Positions 52,232 to 61,882 of a DNA stretch of 64,000 bases are shown piece after piece. The stretch lies in contig LFLA01000014.1 in the NCBI GenBank assembly GCA_001542995.1, forward strand, positions 144,577-208,576. Direction: 5' to 3'. The notes under the pieces were generated by a model. It was not told the origin of the DNA. It saw only the letters and a list, made by a program, of their open reading frames with translations, and searched no databases. Position 1 is the stretch's first letter; every line of letters starts with the position of its first letter. Position numbers and translations under genes: made by a program. Source of the DNA: Nitrospina sp. LS_NOB (GTDB taxonomy: Bacteria; Nitrospinota; Nitrospinia; Nitrospinales; VA-1).

Positions 52232-53439
52232 GCATGATTCAAGTCCGGGAAGCGCTGGACAAAATTCTCACAAAAATTCAATTCAAAGGGGTGGAGAAGG
52301 TTTCTCTCGATCAGGCTCTGGGCAGAGTGCTGACAGAAAATGTCGTCTCCCGAATCAACAACCCGCCGCTCGACAACTCTGCGATGGATGGTTATGCCCT
52401 GATTGCCGCAGACATTCAGTCTGCCACGCCGGAAAATCCGGTCAAGTTGGAAGTGGTCGAAGAAATCGCCGCCGGGTATACAGCCAAAGGCACGTTGAAA
52501 CCGGGTCAGGCCATGCGCATCATGACGGGCGCGCCCATCCCGCCCGGCGCCACTGCCGTGCTCATGCAGGAAGACACCGAAAAAGCCGGCACCTCCATCC
52601 TCTGCCTGGATAAAGCCGACGACCAGGAAAACATCCGCGAAGCCGGGGAAGATGTGAAGGTCGGTGAATCCGTCCTCAAAAAAGGAACCACCCTGAGCCC
52701 GGCCCATATCGGTATGCTGGCGGTGGTGGGCCGGTCACAGATCGCCGTCAGCCAACGCCCCACGGTGGCAATTTTATCCACTGGTGATGAGATTCTTGAA
52801 CTGGATGATACGCCCGAAGGCCCGCAAATCTTCAACAGCAACGGTCACATGCTGGCGGCGCAGATCAAATCCGCCGGCGGCATTCCCGTTTATCTGGGCA
52901 TCGCCAGGGATACAGAAGAAGACCTGATGAAAAAATTCGCATGGGCCCTGAAAACCGATATCGTGGTTTCATCCGGCGGCGTGAGTGTGGGCGACTATGA
53001 CCTGGTTAAGTCCAGCCTGCAGAAGATGGGCCAGGAAATGCTGTTCTGGAAAGTAGCGATGAAACCGGGCAAACCCCTGGCCTTCGGCCGCATCGGCGAA
53101 ACCCCCATTTTCGGGCTGCCGGGCAATCCCGTATCCTCCTTCGTTTCGTTCGAGCAATTTGTACGCCCATCCTTGAGAAAGGTACTGGGCTGTTCTGACC
53201 TGTCCCGCAAAACGGTGCAGGCCAAACTGACACGGACCATCCACAAGAAACCGGGCCGACTGCATTTTCTCAGTTCCATTGTGTCCTGGGCCGATGGCAA
53301 ATGCACCGTCACCCCGGCGGGAGAACAAGGTTCAGGAATTTTGAAATCTGCCGCTAACGCTAATGGCCTGCTGATCTTTCCGCTGGAGGCGGAAGAGATT
53401 CAACAAGGCCAGGAAGTGGCCGTCCAACTGCTGGAATAA
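52228..53439 (+). CDS. moeA: Molybdopterin molybdenumtransferase
   Basis: 403 residues. MoeA inserts molybdenum into adenylylated molybdopterin. Landmarks: PPLDNSAMDGYALIAAD, MRIMTGAPIPPGATAV, STGDEIL, SSGGVSVGDYD and FGLPGNPVSS, ending with domain IV (GEQGSGILKSAANANGL). Start codon overlaps the mobB-mobA stop (ATGA). The pair fits a cell with bis-MGD enzymes. Confidence 0.95.
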   Translation: MSMIQVREALDKILTKIQFKGVEKVSLDQALGRVLTENVVSRINNPPLDNSAMDGYALIAADIQSATPENPVKLEVVEEIAAGYTAKGTLKPGQAMRIMTGAPIPPGATAVLMQEDTEKAGTSILCLDKADDQENIREAGEDVKVGESVLKKGTTLSPAHIGMLAVVGRSQIAVSQRPTVAILSTGDEILELDDTPEGPQIFNSNGHMLAAQIKSAGGIPVYLGIARDTEEDLMKKFAWALKTDIVVSSGGVSVGDYDLVKSSLQKMGQEMLFWKVAMKPGKPLAFGRIGETPIFGLPGNPVSSFVSFEQFVRPSLRKVLGCSDLSRKTVQAKLTRTIHKKPGRLHFLSSIVSWADGKCTVTPAGEQGSGILKSAANANGLLIFPLEAEEIQQGQEVAVQLLE

Positions 53440-53469
53440 ATCGGGGCTATGAAATTTTTACATAACTTA

Positions 53470-54103
53470 TTTCCACAGAGATTACCCGTGCCGGGCACGA
53501 AGGTTGAAGAAAAATACCACGTCTTCGCCGCAAAAGTTCTTCAGAATGACAAAAAGGGGGTTTTGTTTTGTCATTCTGAACGCAGTGAAGAATCCCGCTG
53601 TTGTCATTCTGAACGCAGTGAAGACGTGATGTTTCACCCAAGCTTTCGTGCCCCGCAGGGGTAATCTCGCTTCTCTGTTTTTTCGACTTACGCGGAGATT
53701 CTTCGTCACGTTGTTCCTCAGAATGACAAAATGGCCTTGTATCGTCATTCTGAACAATTGTTTTGTCATTCTGAATGAAATTTTTGCGCAATGCTATTTT
53801 TAAGGTTTTCCCAAGGTTTTCCCAATGAGACAAAGATTATCCGTGCCGGGCATGAAGGTTAAGGAGAAATACCACGTCTTTGCCGCAAAAGCTCCTCAGA
53901 ATGACAAAAAGGGGGTTTTGTTTTGTCATTCTGAACAATTGTATTGTCATTCTGAACGCAGTGAAGAATCTCGCTTGCAGCGTCCGGCCTTAACCTTCAT
54001 GCCCCGCGAAGGGTGTATCCCGGTTTTTTGTAAATTGATCCTTTCATGGTGCGAAGGTTTAGGAAAAATATCACGCCTTCGCCGCCGTTGGCTCCCCGCA
54101 ACG
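53470..54103. repeat. Dispersed repeat family 1 block
   Basis: About 630 bp of family 1 modules: CACGTCTTCGCCGCAAAAG, TTGTCATTCTGAACAATTG, CATTCTGAACGCAGTGAAG and ATTACCCCTGCGGGGCACG in both orientations. The right edge merges with the 5' end of the FG-GAP gene. Confidence 0.7.
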
Positions 54104-54130
54104 ACGGCTTGCGCAAAACTCTCCTTTCTC

Positions 54131-55918
54131 ATGGCCCTGACCCTGATCGTGCCGGTCAACGCGGGGGCTCAGTCGAGCGCGTCTCTCGACCGGATGGTCA
54201 GTCAGATCGAGTCGCTGTTCCCGCCTCTTGAAGGCTATGTGATCGAGGTGGAAGGTTCCGGCCTGACTCTCGACCTCAGGCAGGGGATGCCGGTGGAACC
54301 CGGTGACCGGTTAATACTCATCCGCTATGGCCGGGAACTGTTCCATCCCGTGACCAGGAAAAAAATCGGCAGGAAGGAAACCGACCTCGGCGAAGTCGAA
54401 GTGCTGGAAGTGAGAAAGAATTTTTCCAGAGCCCGGGCCCTGGACCCGACGGTGCTTCCCAGAGAAGGCGACGGAGTGAGAAGTCCGTTCCAAAAACTTT
54501 CATTTCTGGTTGCGCCGCCGCAAATCAAAACCAAAAAGAAAGTCAATGCCGACCGCCTGCGTTACAACCTTGAGTCGCGCTTAAACCGGCACCCCAGGTT
54601 TGAAGTCCCTTCATTCGACCTCGGATTGTGGATGGCCGAGGAAAAACTCAACATCAAGACGGCCCTGCAATCCAGGAACCTGAAAAAACTGCACCGCAAG
54701 GTCGAGGCCGACTTCATCCTGGTTCCCAGCGTCCGTTCTGTGAAAGGAAAAATGGCGCTGAACTACAAGCTGATATCAGCGGTTGACGGCGCCCTTAAAA
54801 AACAGGCCGACATCCTGTCCGAAGGCCTGCCGGCCCCGGATGCCCCGAGGGAGCGGGAACGCGGAACGCAAACCAGCTTCAAGCACAAAAGTGATTTGTT
54901 CAAGTTTGTCTCCAAACAGGAGTTTCATTATGAGATGGTCGACTTCGATGTCGGCGATTTGAACGGCGATGGCAGGAACGAGTTCGTGCTCATCGACCGC
55001 TACCGGGTGATGATCTTTGAGAACAAAAAAGGCCGTTTAAGCAGAATCGCCCAGATCAAGACCAGCAAAATCGCCAACCATTTTCTCGGCGTCGATGTGG
55101 CAGACATCAACGGCAATGGCCGGGCTGAAATTTTTGTCACCAACCAGGTCGGCGACAGACTGGAATCTTTCGCCTTGGAAACCAAACCAAAACGAAAAGG
55201 TTTTCATTACATATGGAAAGAAGCCAACCTCTATTTTCGTATCATCCGGCCTGTGGGGAAGCGGCCCATACTGATGTCGCAAAGTCCCGGATTTCAAAAT
55301 CCATTTCACGGGCCGATCAAAAAAGTGTTGTTCAAAAACGGAAAATACCGGCAAGGGCCCGAGCTGAACACCCCCGACATGTATGGAACACACTTCATAC
55401 TGTATGGACTGACGCAAGAAGACCTGAATGGCAACGGGACCCCGGAAACAATCGTGCTTGACAACAAATATCATTTAAGAGTGTATGCCGCCAACGGGCG
55501 GCTGGTAGTAAAGTCAGGTGATTACTACGGTCATGATCCGCGCCTGATCGAGGTCGGAGTCAAAGAGGAAATCGCCGGCCTGGTCCGTCAGGGTGAACCG
55601 GTACGTTTTAAAGGGCGGTTGCAATTCGTCAAGGTTGGCGGCAATCGGTACCTTTTGCTGCCCATGAACCAGACTTTGGGCGGAGGGTTTTTAGACCGGC
55701 TGGTGATCATGGAAAATTCAGGCCTGGCCCTACTGCGGCTGACCGGAGAAGGCTTTGAAAAAGCCTTTGAGTCCAGCAAACAAAAGGGTTTTCTGGCGGC
55801 TTACCGGGCGGTTCCCCATAAAAACGGGGCCGGGATTTATATACTCCGGGTCGATAAGGACATTTTGACCGGCAGCGTGTTCAGCACCCTGTCCACTTAC
55901 GAGTGGCCCGCCGAGTAA
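54131..55918 (+). CDS. FG-GAP/VCBS-type secreted repeat protein, 5' end overwritten by repeat DNA
   Basis: The frame is open from 53825, but residues before about 54104 are translated repeat family 1 (HSERSEESR). I use the ATG at 54131, which leaves a short hydrophobic segment MALTLIVPVNAGAQ as signal. The protein then has about 580 residues, including VCBS/FG-GAP loops with DxNGDGxxE patterns (DVGDLNGDGRNEFVLIDR, DVADINGNGRAEIFVTN, DLNGNGTPETIVLD) that bind calcium and form a beta-propeller. The native start has probably been lost or replaced. Confidence 0.72.
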   Translation: MALTLIVPVNAGAQSSASLDRMVSQIESLFPPLEGYVIEVEGSGLTLDLRQGMPVEPGDRLILIRYGRELFHPVTRKKIGRKETDLGEVEVLEVRKNFSRARALDPTVLPREGDGVRSPFQKLSFLVAPPQIKTKKKVNADRLRYNLESRLNRHPRFEVPSFDLGLWMAEEKLNIKTALQSRNLKKLHRKVEADFILVPSVRSVKGKMALNYKLISAVDGALKKQADILSEGLPAPDAPRERERGTQTSFKHKSDLFKFVSKQEFHYEMVDFDVGDLNGDGRNEFVLIDRYRVMIFENKKGRLSRIAQIKTSKIANHFLGVDVADINGNGRAEIFVTNQVGDRLESFALETKPKRKGFHYIWKEANLYFRIIRPVGKRPILMSQSPGFQNPFHGPIKKVLFKNGKYRQGPELNTPDMYGTHFILYGLTQEDLNGNGTPETIVLDNKYHLRVYAANGRLVVKSGDYYGHDPRLIEVGVKEEIAGLVRQGEPVRFKGRLQFVKVGGNRYLLLPMNQTLGGGFLDRLVIMENSGLALLRLTGEGFEKAFESSKQKGFLAAYRAVPHKNGAGIYILRVDKDILTGSVFSTLSTYEWPAE

Positions 55919-55924
55919 GAGACC

Positions 55925-56603
55925 CTTGCATAAGTCGAGATTACCCCTGCATAGCTCTCGTCATTGCGGGCCGCAAAACAGCCTTTTCCTGTCATTGCGA
56001 ACGGTTGTGTTGTCATTCTGAACGCAGTGAAGAATCTCGTTTCTTGTCATTCTGAACGCAGTGAAGAATCTCTGCGTAAGTCGAAAAAACAGAAAAGCGC
56101 GATCCTTCGTCGCCTTCGGCTCCCCGAGGATGACAAACCGGCTTTGCGCTGTCATTCTGAACGCTAGTGAAGAATCTCGTTTCCTGTCATTCTGAATACT
56201 TCGCCTTCGCTCAGCACAGGCTCCGTGAAGAATCTCTGCGTAAGTCGAAAAAACAGAAAAGCGAGATCCTTCGTCGCCTTCGGCTCCCCGAGGATGACAA
56301 ACCGGCTTTGCGCTGTCATTCTGAACGCTAGTGAAGAATCTCGTTTCCTGTCATTCTGAATACTTCGCCTTCGCTCAGCACAGGCTCCGTGAAGAATCTC
56401 TGCGTAAGTCGAAAAAACAGAAAAGCGCGATCCTTCGTCGCCTTCGGCTCCTCGAGGATGACAAATTGGCTTTGCGCTGTCATTCTGAGCGCAGTGAAGA
56501 ATCCCGTTTCCTGTCATTCTGAACGTAGTGAAGAATCTCGTTTCCTGTCATTCTGAACGTAGTGAAGAATCCCGTTTCAGTGTATTGTCATTCTGAACGC
56601 AGT
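55925..56603. repeat. Dispersed repeat family 1 block with about 164-bp tandem unit
   Basis: Modules are arranged in near-tandem units of about 164 bp (GTCATTCTGA positions 56151 and 56315 begin matching units), each containing GATCCTTCGTCGCCTTCGGC and GCTCAGCACAGGCTCCGTGA. The sequence translates as HSERSEESLRKSKKQKSAIL, so the annotated-looking ORFs here are spurious. Confidence 0.75.
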
Positions 56604-56631
56604 GAAGAATCTCTGTTTTGAATCCATAACT
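56604..56631. repeat. 28-bp direct repeat, left copy
   Basis: It begins GAAGAATCTCTGTTTTGAAT and ends CCATAACT; an identical copy lies at 57464-57491. The pair flanks the GIY-YIG gene and its repeats. Confidence 0.75.
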
Positions 56632-56632
56632 G

Positions 56633-56917
56633 ATGAAACGATATTATGTTTATATTCTGACAAATGCATCAAAGACCCTTTATACGGGTATGACCAATGA
56701 CCTTGAGCGCAGGTTATATGAGCATAAACATAAAATGATTCCGGGTTTTGCAAAACGCTATAACCTGTCCAAACTGGTCTATTTTGAAGATACTAACGAT
56801 GTGAAACAGGCCATTGCCAGGGAAAAAGAAATTAAAGGTTGGTTGCGGAAAAAGAAAATTGCGTTAGTGGAATCCGCGAATCCCAAATGGCGGGACCTGG
56901 GTTTAGACTGGTTTTAG
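56633..56917 (+). CDS. GIY-YIG nuclease family protein (UPF0213-like)
   Basis: 94 residues: YYVYILTN and LYTGMTNDLERRLYEHK give the two GIY-YIG strands with the catalytic Tyr and Arg. AREKEIKGW carries the catalytic Glu. These small nucleases belong to the YhbQ/UPF0213-type group. It is embedded among family 1 repeats and bounded by 28-bp direct repeats at 56604 and 57464. A role in moving or cleaving those repeats is a hypothesis. Confidence 0.88.
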   Translation: MKRYYVYILTNASKTLYTGMTNDLERRLYEHKHKMIPGFAKRYNLSKLVYFEDTNDVKQAIAREKEIKGWLRKKKIALVESANPKWRDLGLDWF

Positions 56918-56919
56918 GA

Positions 56920-57463
56920 GAGGGATTACCCCTGCGGGGCACGAAGGGGTAAAAGGAGCGTGGCGATCCAGATTCTGGATTGCTTCACTACGTTCGCAAT
57001 GACGATACAAGGCCATTTTGTCATTCTGAACGCAGTGAAGAATCCCGTTTCTTGTCATTCTGAACGTAGTGAAGAATCCCAGGCCTGTGCAAAGCGCGAT
57101 CCTTCGTCGCCTTCGGCTCCTCGAGGATGACAAAATGGCCTTGTTCCTCAGAATGACAAACCGGCTTTGTGTTGTCATTCTGAACGCAGTGAAGAATCTC
57201 TGCGTAAGTCGAAAAAACAGAAAAGCGAGATCCTTCGTCGCCTGCGGCTCCTCGAGGATGACAAATTGGCGTTTCCTGTCATTCTGAACGCAGTGAAGAA
57301 TCTCGTTTCCTGTCATTCTGAATACTTCGCCTTCGCTCAGCACAGGCTCCGTGAAGAATCTCTGCGTAAGTCGAAAAAAACAGAAAAGCGCGGTCCTTCG
57401 TCGCCTTCGGCTCCTCGAGGATGACAAATTGGCGTTTCCTGTCATTCTGAGGAACAACGTGAC
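56920..57463. repeat. Dispersed repeat family 1 block
   Basis: Begins GATTACCCCTGCGGGGCACG and ends before the 28-bp direct repeat at 57464. It includes TTGTCATTCTGAACGTAGTG and GATCCTTCGTCGCCTGCGGC modules and GGAACAACGTGACGAAGAAT. Confidence 0.7.
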
Positions 57464-57491
57464 GAAGAATCTCTGTTTTGAATCCATAACT
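57464..57491. repeat. 28-bp direct repeat, right copy
   Basis: Identical to 56604-56631. Past it, TGGGAATGATGGCC is unique sequence, whereas the left copy is followed by the GIY-YIG gene. Confidence 0.75.
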
Positions 57492-57716
57492 TGGGAATGA
57501 TGGCCGAGGAACGCCTGGAAGCCAGAAACTGGGAAAATTTGGCAAAAATGCCAAATAACCCTTGATTTTTATTTTATTTAGCGATATCTTGACCGGGATT
57601 TAATGTGGTTTCTAACGGCCTTTGATTTATGTGCAAAGTTTTAGTCAAAAGTTTGCTGGAAATATAGATAGTTTGTCGAAGTAGTCAATCATTAACAAAA
57701 CTTGGAGGAGACAAGC

Positions 57717-59063
57717 ATGAAAAAGAATTTTTTAACTACAATCGCTCTCATGGTCACGGCGTTCTTCGTTGCGACCGAGATCGCACGGGCCGCTGACGTA
57801 AGCTTTAGCGGTCAGCTTCGCACCCGCTATGAATTTGCGGAGCACAAGGGGGCAGGGGCTTTCAATGACTCCCTCATCGGAGATGATTTTATCGCTACGC
57901 GAATGCGCCTGAACGCCAATGTCAATATCAACGACAGCACCAGTGCTTTCATCCAGTTGCAAAGCGCGAGGGTCTGGGGTAACGGTCAGGGTTCCGGCAA
58001 CGCCTCTTTTAGTGCTAATGACACGGACGCGAGCGTGGGAATTCATCAGGCCTATTTCACCCTGAAAAACTTCGCCACCCTGCCTGCGGATTTGAAGCTG
58101 GGTCGGCAACAGGTTGTTCTGGACGGTCACCGCCTGTTCGGCCACACCGGCTGGACCACCGGCGCGCAGACTCATGACGCCATTCGTTTGACCCACAAAG
58201 GCGGCAACCATACCTTGAGCTACGTTTACATGCTCGCCCAGGAGGGTCGTACCGCAAGATCTGCGCCTGTGGTAACGCAAACTGTAACGCCTACTGACAC
58301 CGGTGATGTTGACGATTATGACGTGCATTTGCTGCACGCCAACTTCCAGGGCATTCTGGGCGGGGGCCTTTCCCTTTACTTTGTCGGCACCCAGAATGAA
58401 CGTACAGCAGAGAATGACATTTACACCGTTGGTTTTCGCCAGGCGGGCCAGCTCTTCGGCATCGACTACCGGGGCGAGTATTACCACCAATGGGGCGAGG
58501 CGAATGCTGACGCGACTTTTACGTCCACGGGAGATGTTGACCGTGACGCATACATGTTCGGCGTGCGCATTGGCAAAAAGTTCAACAACGTTATGATGAA
58601 ACCGAGCCTGACCATCTGGTACGACCAGCTTTCCGGTACCGATGACGCCGATGATAGTACTAGCACCGGCAACGAATGGGAAACCTTCAACACCCTGTTC
58701 GACACCGGTCACAAATTCTACGGCTATATGGACCTGTTCCTGAACTCCCGCTATCACGGAACCGGTGGTCTCGGTCTGACCGACTTCGCCATCAAGGGTT
58801 CTCTTCAGCCCATGCCGGGCTGGACTTTTAAAGCCGCCTACCACTGGTTCGATACGGAAGCTGACCCGGCAAACGGTGCAGACGATGATCTGGGTACGGA
58901 ACTGGATCTCGCCCTCGTCCACAAATACAACGCCAACACCGTTATTTCCGTCGGGTACTCTTTCTTCGAAGCGGATGACCTGTTCCGTGCGGTGAATAAT
59001 CCCAAGGATGGTACGGATGATGATGCCGATTGGGTGTATGTTCAGCTTGACGTGAAGTTCTAG
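57717..59063 (+). CDS. Outer-membrane porin (alginate-export-like beta-barrel)
   Basis: The ATG at 57717 follows GGAGGAG. 448 residues. Signal peptide (TTIALMVTAFFVATEIARA), then a long run of amphipathic strands with FSGQLRTRYEF, TDASVGIHQAYF and LKLGRQQVVLDGHRLFGH, which resembles the alginate-export/porin family. It ends ...VQLDVKF with terminal Phe. It is a general or anion porin in the outer membrane; specificity cannot be read. Own terminator downstream. Confidence 0.82.
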   Translation: MKKNFLTTIALMVTAFFVATEIARAADVSFSGQLRTRYEFAEHKGAGAFNDSLIGDDFIATRMRLNANVNINDSTSAFIQLQSARVWGNGQGSGNASFSANDTDASVGIHQAYFTLKNFATLPADLKLGRQQVVLDGHRLFGHTGWTTGAQTHDAIRLTHKGGNHTLSYVYMLAQEGRTARSAPVVTQTVTPTDTGDVDDYDVHLLHANFQGILGGGLSLYFVGTQNERTAENDIYTVGFRQAGQLFGIDYRGEYYHQWGEANADATFTSTGDVDRDAYMFGVRIGKKFNNVMMKPSLTIWYDQLSGTDDADDSTSTGNEWETFNTLFDTGHKFYGYMDLFLNSRYHGTGGLGLTDFAIKGSLQPMPGWTFKAAYHWFDTEADPANGADDDLGTELDLALVHKYNANTVISVGYSFFEADDLFRAVNNPKDGTDDDADWVYVQLDVKF

Positions 59064-59083
59064 GTTTGTTGTTTGTCTCTTCA

Positions 59084-59116
59084 CCCCCGGCCTCTTCGGG
59101 TCGGGGGTTTTTTTTG
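59084..59116 (+). terminator. Rho-independent terminator of the porin gene
   Basis: CCCCCGGCC/GGGTCGGGGG with a TCTTC loop and a TTTTTTTT tail on the plus strand. Confidence 0.9.
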
Positions 59117-59149
59117 CCTCAATATTGCAATCCCCTTTTATGCCAACTC

Positions 59150-59400
59150 AATTAACCCCTGCATAGCTCGTCATCGCGAGCCGCAAAACAGCCTTTTCTT
59201 GTCATTGCGAACGATTGTATTGTCATTCTGAATGCTTCGACAAGCTCAGCACATGCTCCGTGAAGAATCTCTGCGTAAGCCGAAAAAACAGAAAAGCGAG
59301 ATCCTTCGTCGCCTTCGGCTCCTCGAGGATGACAAACTGGCGTTTCTTGTCATTCTGAACGCTAGTGAAGAATCTCGCTTCTCTAGCAGGGGCGGAACCC
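59150..59400. repeat. Dispersed repeat family 1 block
   Basis: Modules include CATCGCGAGCCGCAAAACAG, CTTCGACAAGCTCAGCACAT and CGGCTCCTCGAGGATGACA, framed by CGTAAGCCGAAAAAACAGAA, the inner part of the family 1 terminal sequence. Confidence 0.7.
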
Positions 59401-59460
59401 TGTTTTCTCCCTTTGTGTCGTGAAAAACTATGCTAAACTCATTTTATTGGAGGACAATAT

Positions 59461-59793
59461 ATGACCACAATGATTTCTGAAGTCTACGATGCGTTTCGTT
59501 CTGCTGGAGCGGATGAGGATAAAGCAAGGGCGGCGGCGCAGGCGATAGCGGATTACCAGCGCAATATCTCCGAACTGAAAACGGAATTAAAGCAGGATAT
59601 CTCCGAATTGAAAACGGAATTAAAGCAGGATATCTCTGAACTGAAAACGGAATTAAAGCAGGATATCTCTGAACTGAAAACGGAATTAAAGCAGGATATC
59701 TCCGAATTGAAATCAGGCTATCGCCTGATGCAATGGATGCTGACTTTTAACCTTGCCATAACCGTAGCTATCATGTGGAAAATATTTTCCTGA
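59461..59793 (+). CDS. Coiled-coil membrane protein with 11-residue tandem repeats (DUF1640-like)
   Basis: 110 residues. The N-terminus YDAFRSAGADEDKARAAAQA matches the bacterial DUF1640/CCDC90-like group. Then come four nearly identical 33-bp units (59563-59694) coding for ISELKTELKQD and a partial fifth, a hendecad coiled coil. A C-terminal membrane helix (LTFNLAITVAIMW) ends the protein. Unit number can change by slippage. GGAGG precedes the start. Confidence 0.75.
   Translation: MTTMISEVYDAFRSAGADEDKARAAAQAIADYQRNISELKTELKQDISELKTELKQDISELKTELKQDISELKTELKQDISELKSGYRLMQWMLTFNLAITVAIMWKIFS
59563..59712 (+). repeat. 33-bp in-frame tandem repeat (four units plus part)
   Basis: Units begin AATATCTCCGAACTGAAAAC or GATATCTCCGAATTGAAAAC and differ at a few third-codon positions. 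All stay in frame. Confidence 0.9.
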
Positions 59794-59827
59794 TCTCCCC
59801 GCCTCAGACCCATCCGGTTGAAGCCTC

Positions 59828-60865
59828 ATGAAGCTCAAATGTCTTTTATTATTTTTATCGTTCCTCCTCCCGGTGTCCGTGCTGTCTGCTGAAGAAAGAA
59901 AAGAACCTTTTACCCTGAACGGCAAACCCGTCCCCGATGTAGTCGCTATAGTGAATGGCGCGCCTTTACTTTCCCGGGTCCTCGAACGCGACCTGTTCGC
60001 CTTTCGCTTCCGCGCCCGACAAACGGGGAAGGAAATAAAACCCGCTGACGAAATCACCATCGCCCGCGAACTGGTCAAGGCGGCGGCAGGACAGGAACTG
60101 ATCGCGCAAAAGGCAAAGTCTCTCGGCATCCGCATCGGCGAGGAACAGATCAACCGCCAGCTCAAAAATGTTGAGGACCAGTTTCCCAGCCATTCAGGAT
60201 TTCTAACTGCTCTGGCGTTTCAGCATATGAGCATTGAGGCCTTAAAGGAAAAGATACACCGGACCCTGCTGGAGGACGAATTGATGCGCCGGGAAATCGC
60301 CCCGAAGGCCGGGGTCAGCGATGAAAATGTCGAGAAATATTATAACGATAACAAAGCCCGGTTCACCGAACCCGTCTTGTATCGGGCCAGTCACATTCAT
60401 ATAGCGACCATCAAGTCCACCGGAAATGCCAAAGATGAAGCCAGCCGGAAGAAAGCAGCACGCCTCACTACAATGATCAATGAAGAAGCTGAGGAAAAGA
60501 TCAATTCCATCCTCAAGAGAGTCAAAGCCGGCGAGGATTTTGCGGACCTGGCAAAACGTTTTTCAGAAGATGACGCTTCAAAAGAAAAGGGCGGACAACT
60601 GGGGGGCCTTCACCCGGACAGTATGCTTCCCGAAATCGCCGAGGAACTGGTCAAGCTTAAAGAAGGAGGCACAAGCGGTATCATCAAAAGCCAATTCGGC
60701 TTTCATATTCTCAAGCTGGACGAAATTATTCCCAGCCAGTTGATCCCGTTGCCAGAAACTAAAACGGATATCATGAACCTTCTGCTGAAAATGAAAACCC
60801 GGCATCTCTTCAAAGCATATTTGGCCGATCTGGAGAAGAAAGCTGAAATTCAGATTTTGTTTTAG
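59828..60865 (+). CDS. SurA-like periplasmic peptidyl-prolyl isomerase
   Basis: 345 residues. Signal peptide (LLLFLSFLLPVSVLSA). A SurA_N-type helical chaperone region follows from VVAIVNGAPLLSRVLERDL, then a PpiC/parvulin domain from about residue 190 (YRASHIHIATI, AGEDFADLAKRFSEDDASKEKGGQLG, SQFGFHILKLDE). It helps fold or escort outer-membrane proteins such as the neighbouring porin. The C-terminus lacks the second parvulin domain of E. coli SurA. Confidence 0.88.
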   Translation: MKLKCLLLFLSFLLPVSVLSAEERKEPFTLNGKPVPDVVAIVNGAPLLSRVLERDLFAFRFRARQTGKEIKPADEITIARELVKAAAGQELIAQKAKSLGIRIGEEQINRQLKNVEDQFPSHSGFLTALAFQHMSIEALKEKIHRTLLEDELMRREIAPKAGVSDENVEKYYNDNKARFTEPVLYRASHIHIATIKSTGNAKDEASRKKAARLTTMINEEAEEKINSILKRVKAGEDFADLAKRFSEDDASKEKGGQLGGLHPDSMLPEIAEELVKLKEGGTSGIIKSQFGFHILKLDEIIPSQLIPLPETKTDIMNLLLKMKTRHLFKAYLADLEKKAEIQILF

Positions 60866-60904
60866 AGGAAACAAAGGCAACCCCCCGCATCCTCCTTATC
60901 AGGG

Positions 60905-61765
60905 AGACCTTTGCGTAAGTCGAAAAAACAGAAAAGCGGGATTCTTCACGGAGCCTGTGCTGAGCTTGTCGAAGCATTCAGAATGACAAGAAATGTCAGT
61001 TTGTCATTCTGAGGAACAACGTGACGAAGAATCTCGCCTTGCACTAACCTGGGGATTCTTCACGGAGCATGTGCTGAGCTTGCCGAAGTATTCAGAATGA
61101 CAGTAACAAGATTCTTCACTGCGTTCAGAATGACAAGAAACGTCGGTTTGTCATTCTGAGGAACAGGGTATTTTGTCATCCTTGAGGAGCCGAAGGCGAC
61201 GAAGGATCTCGCCTTGCACTAACCTGGGGATACTTCACGGAGCCTGTGCTGAGCGAAGCCGAAGCATTCAGAATGACAAGAAACGCCGGTTTGTCATTCT
61301 GAGGAACAGGGTATTTTGTCATCCTTGAGGAGCCGAAGGCGACGAAGAATCTCGCCTTGCCACTAACATGGGGATTCTTCACGGAGCCTGTGCTGAGCGA
61401 AGTCGAAGCATTCAGAATGACAGTAACAAGATTCTTCACTGCGTTCAGAATGACAAGAAACGCCGGTTTGTCATCCTTGAGGAGCCGAAGGCGACGAAGG
61501 ATCTCGCCTTGCACTAACCTGGGGATTCTTCACGGAGCATGTGCTGAGCGAAGTCGAAGTATTCAGAATGACAAGAAACGCCAGTTTGTCATCCTTGAGG
61601 AGCCGAAGGCGACGAAGAATCTCGCCTTGCCACTAACATGGGGATTCTTCACGGAGCCTGTGCTGAGCGAAGTCGAAGCATTCAGAATGACAGTAACAAG
61701 ATTCTTCACTGCGTTCAGAATGACAAGAAACGCCAGTTTGTCATCCTCGAAGAGCCGGAGGACTG
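60905..61765. repeat. Largest dispersed repeat family 1 block
   Basis: It starts with the family terminal sequence GAGACCTTTGCGTAAGTCGA and extends about 860 bp through at least three near-repeats of a unit with CTTGCACTAACCTGGGGAT, CACGGAGCCTGTGCTGAGC and TTTGTCATCCTTGAGGAGCC. No matching right terminus is seen before hpnA. All ORFs here are repeat translations. Confidence 0.75.
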
Positions 61766-61882
61766 GCACGTCCCTTTAGGGAAATGAAGAGGATATCACA
61801 TACCCCGAAGGGGCATGAAGTTTATGGAAGGTAATATCACAAGGGGCTGGGGGGATTCACATTTAATTCTCCATGAAACGAT

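Noticed and set aside
56151..56500. CRISPR or satellite array in the roughly 164-bp tandem units
   Set aside because: The units share module structure and half-sites with family 1 elsewhere; no unique spacers or cas genes.
55964..57554. Many open frames translating as HSERSEES, KSKKQKSEIL, EEPKATKDLAF and similar
   Set aside because: All are six-frame translations of dispersed repeat family 1; the same peptides recur in unrelated positions and orientations, with no ribosome-binding sites.
57732..59084. 450-codon frame antisense to the porin
   Set aside because: It is a shadow of the porin's codon pattern; the porin has signal peptide, ribosome-binding site and terminator.
59563..59712. CRISPR-like regular 33-bp repeats
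   Set aside because: The units are contiguous without spacers and code in frame for a coiled coil inside a gene.
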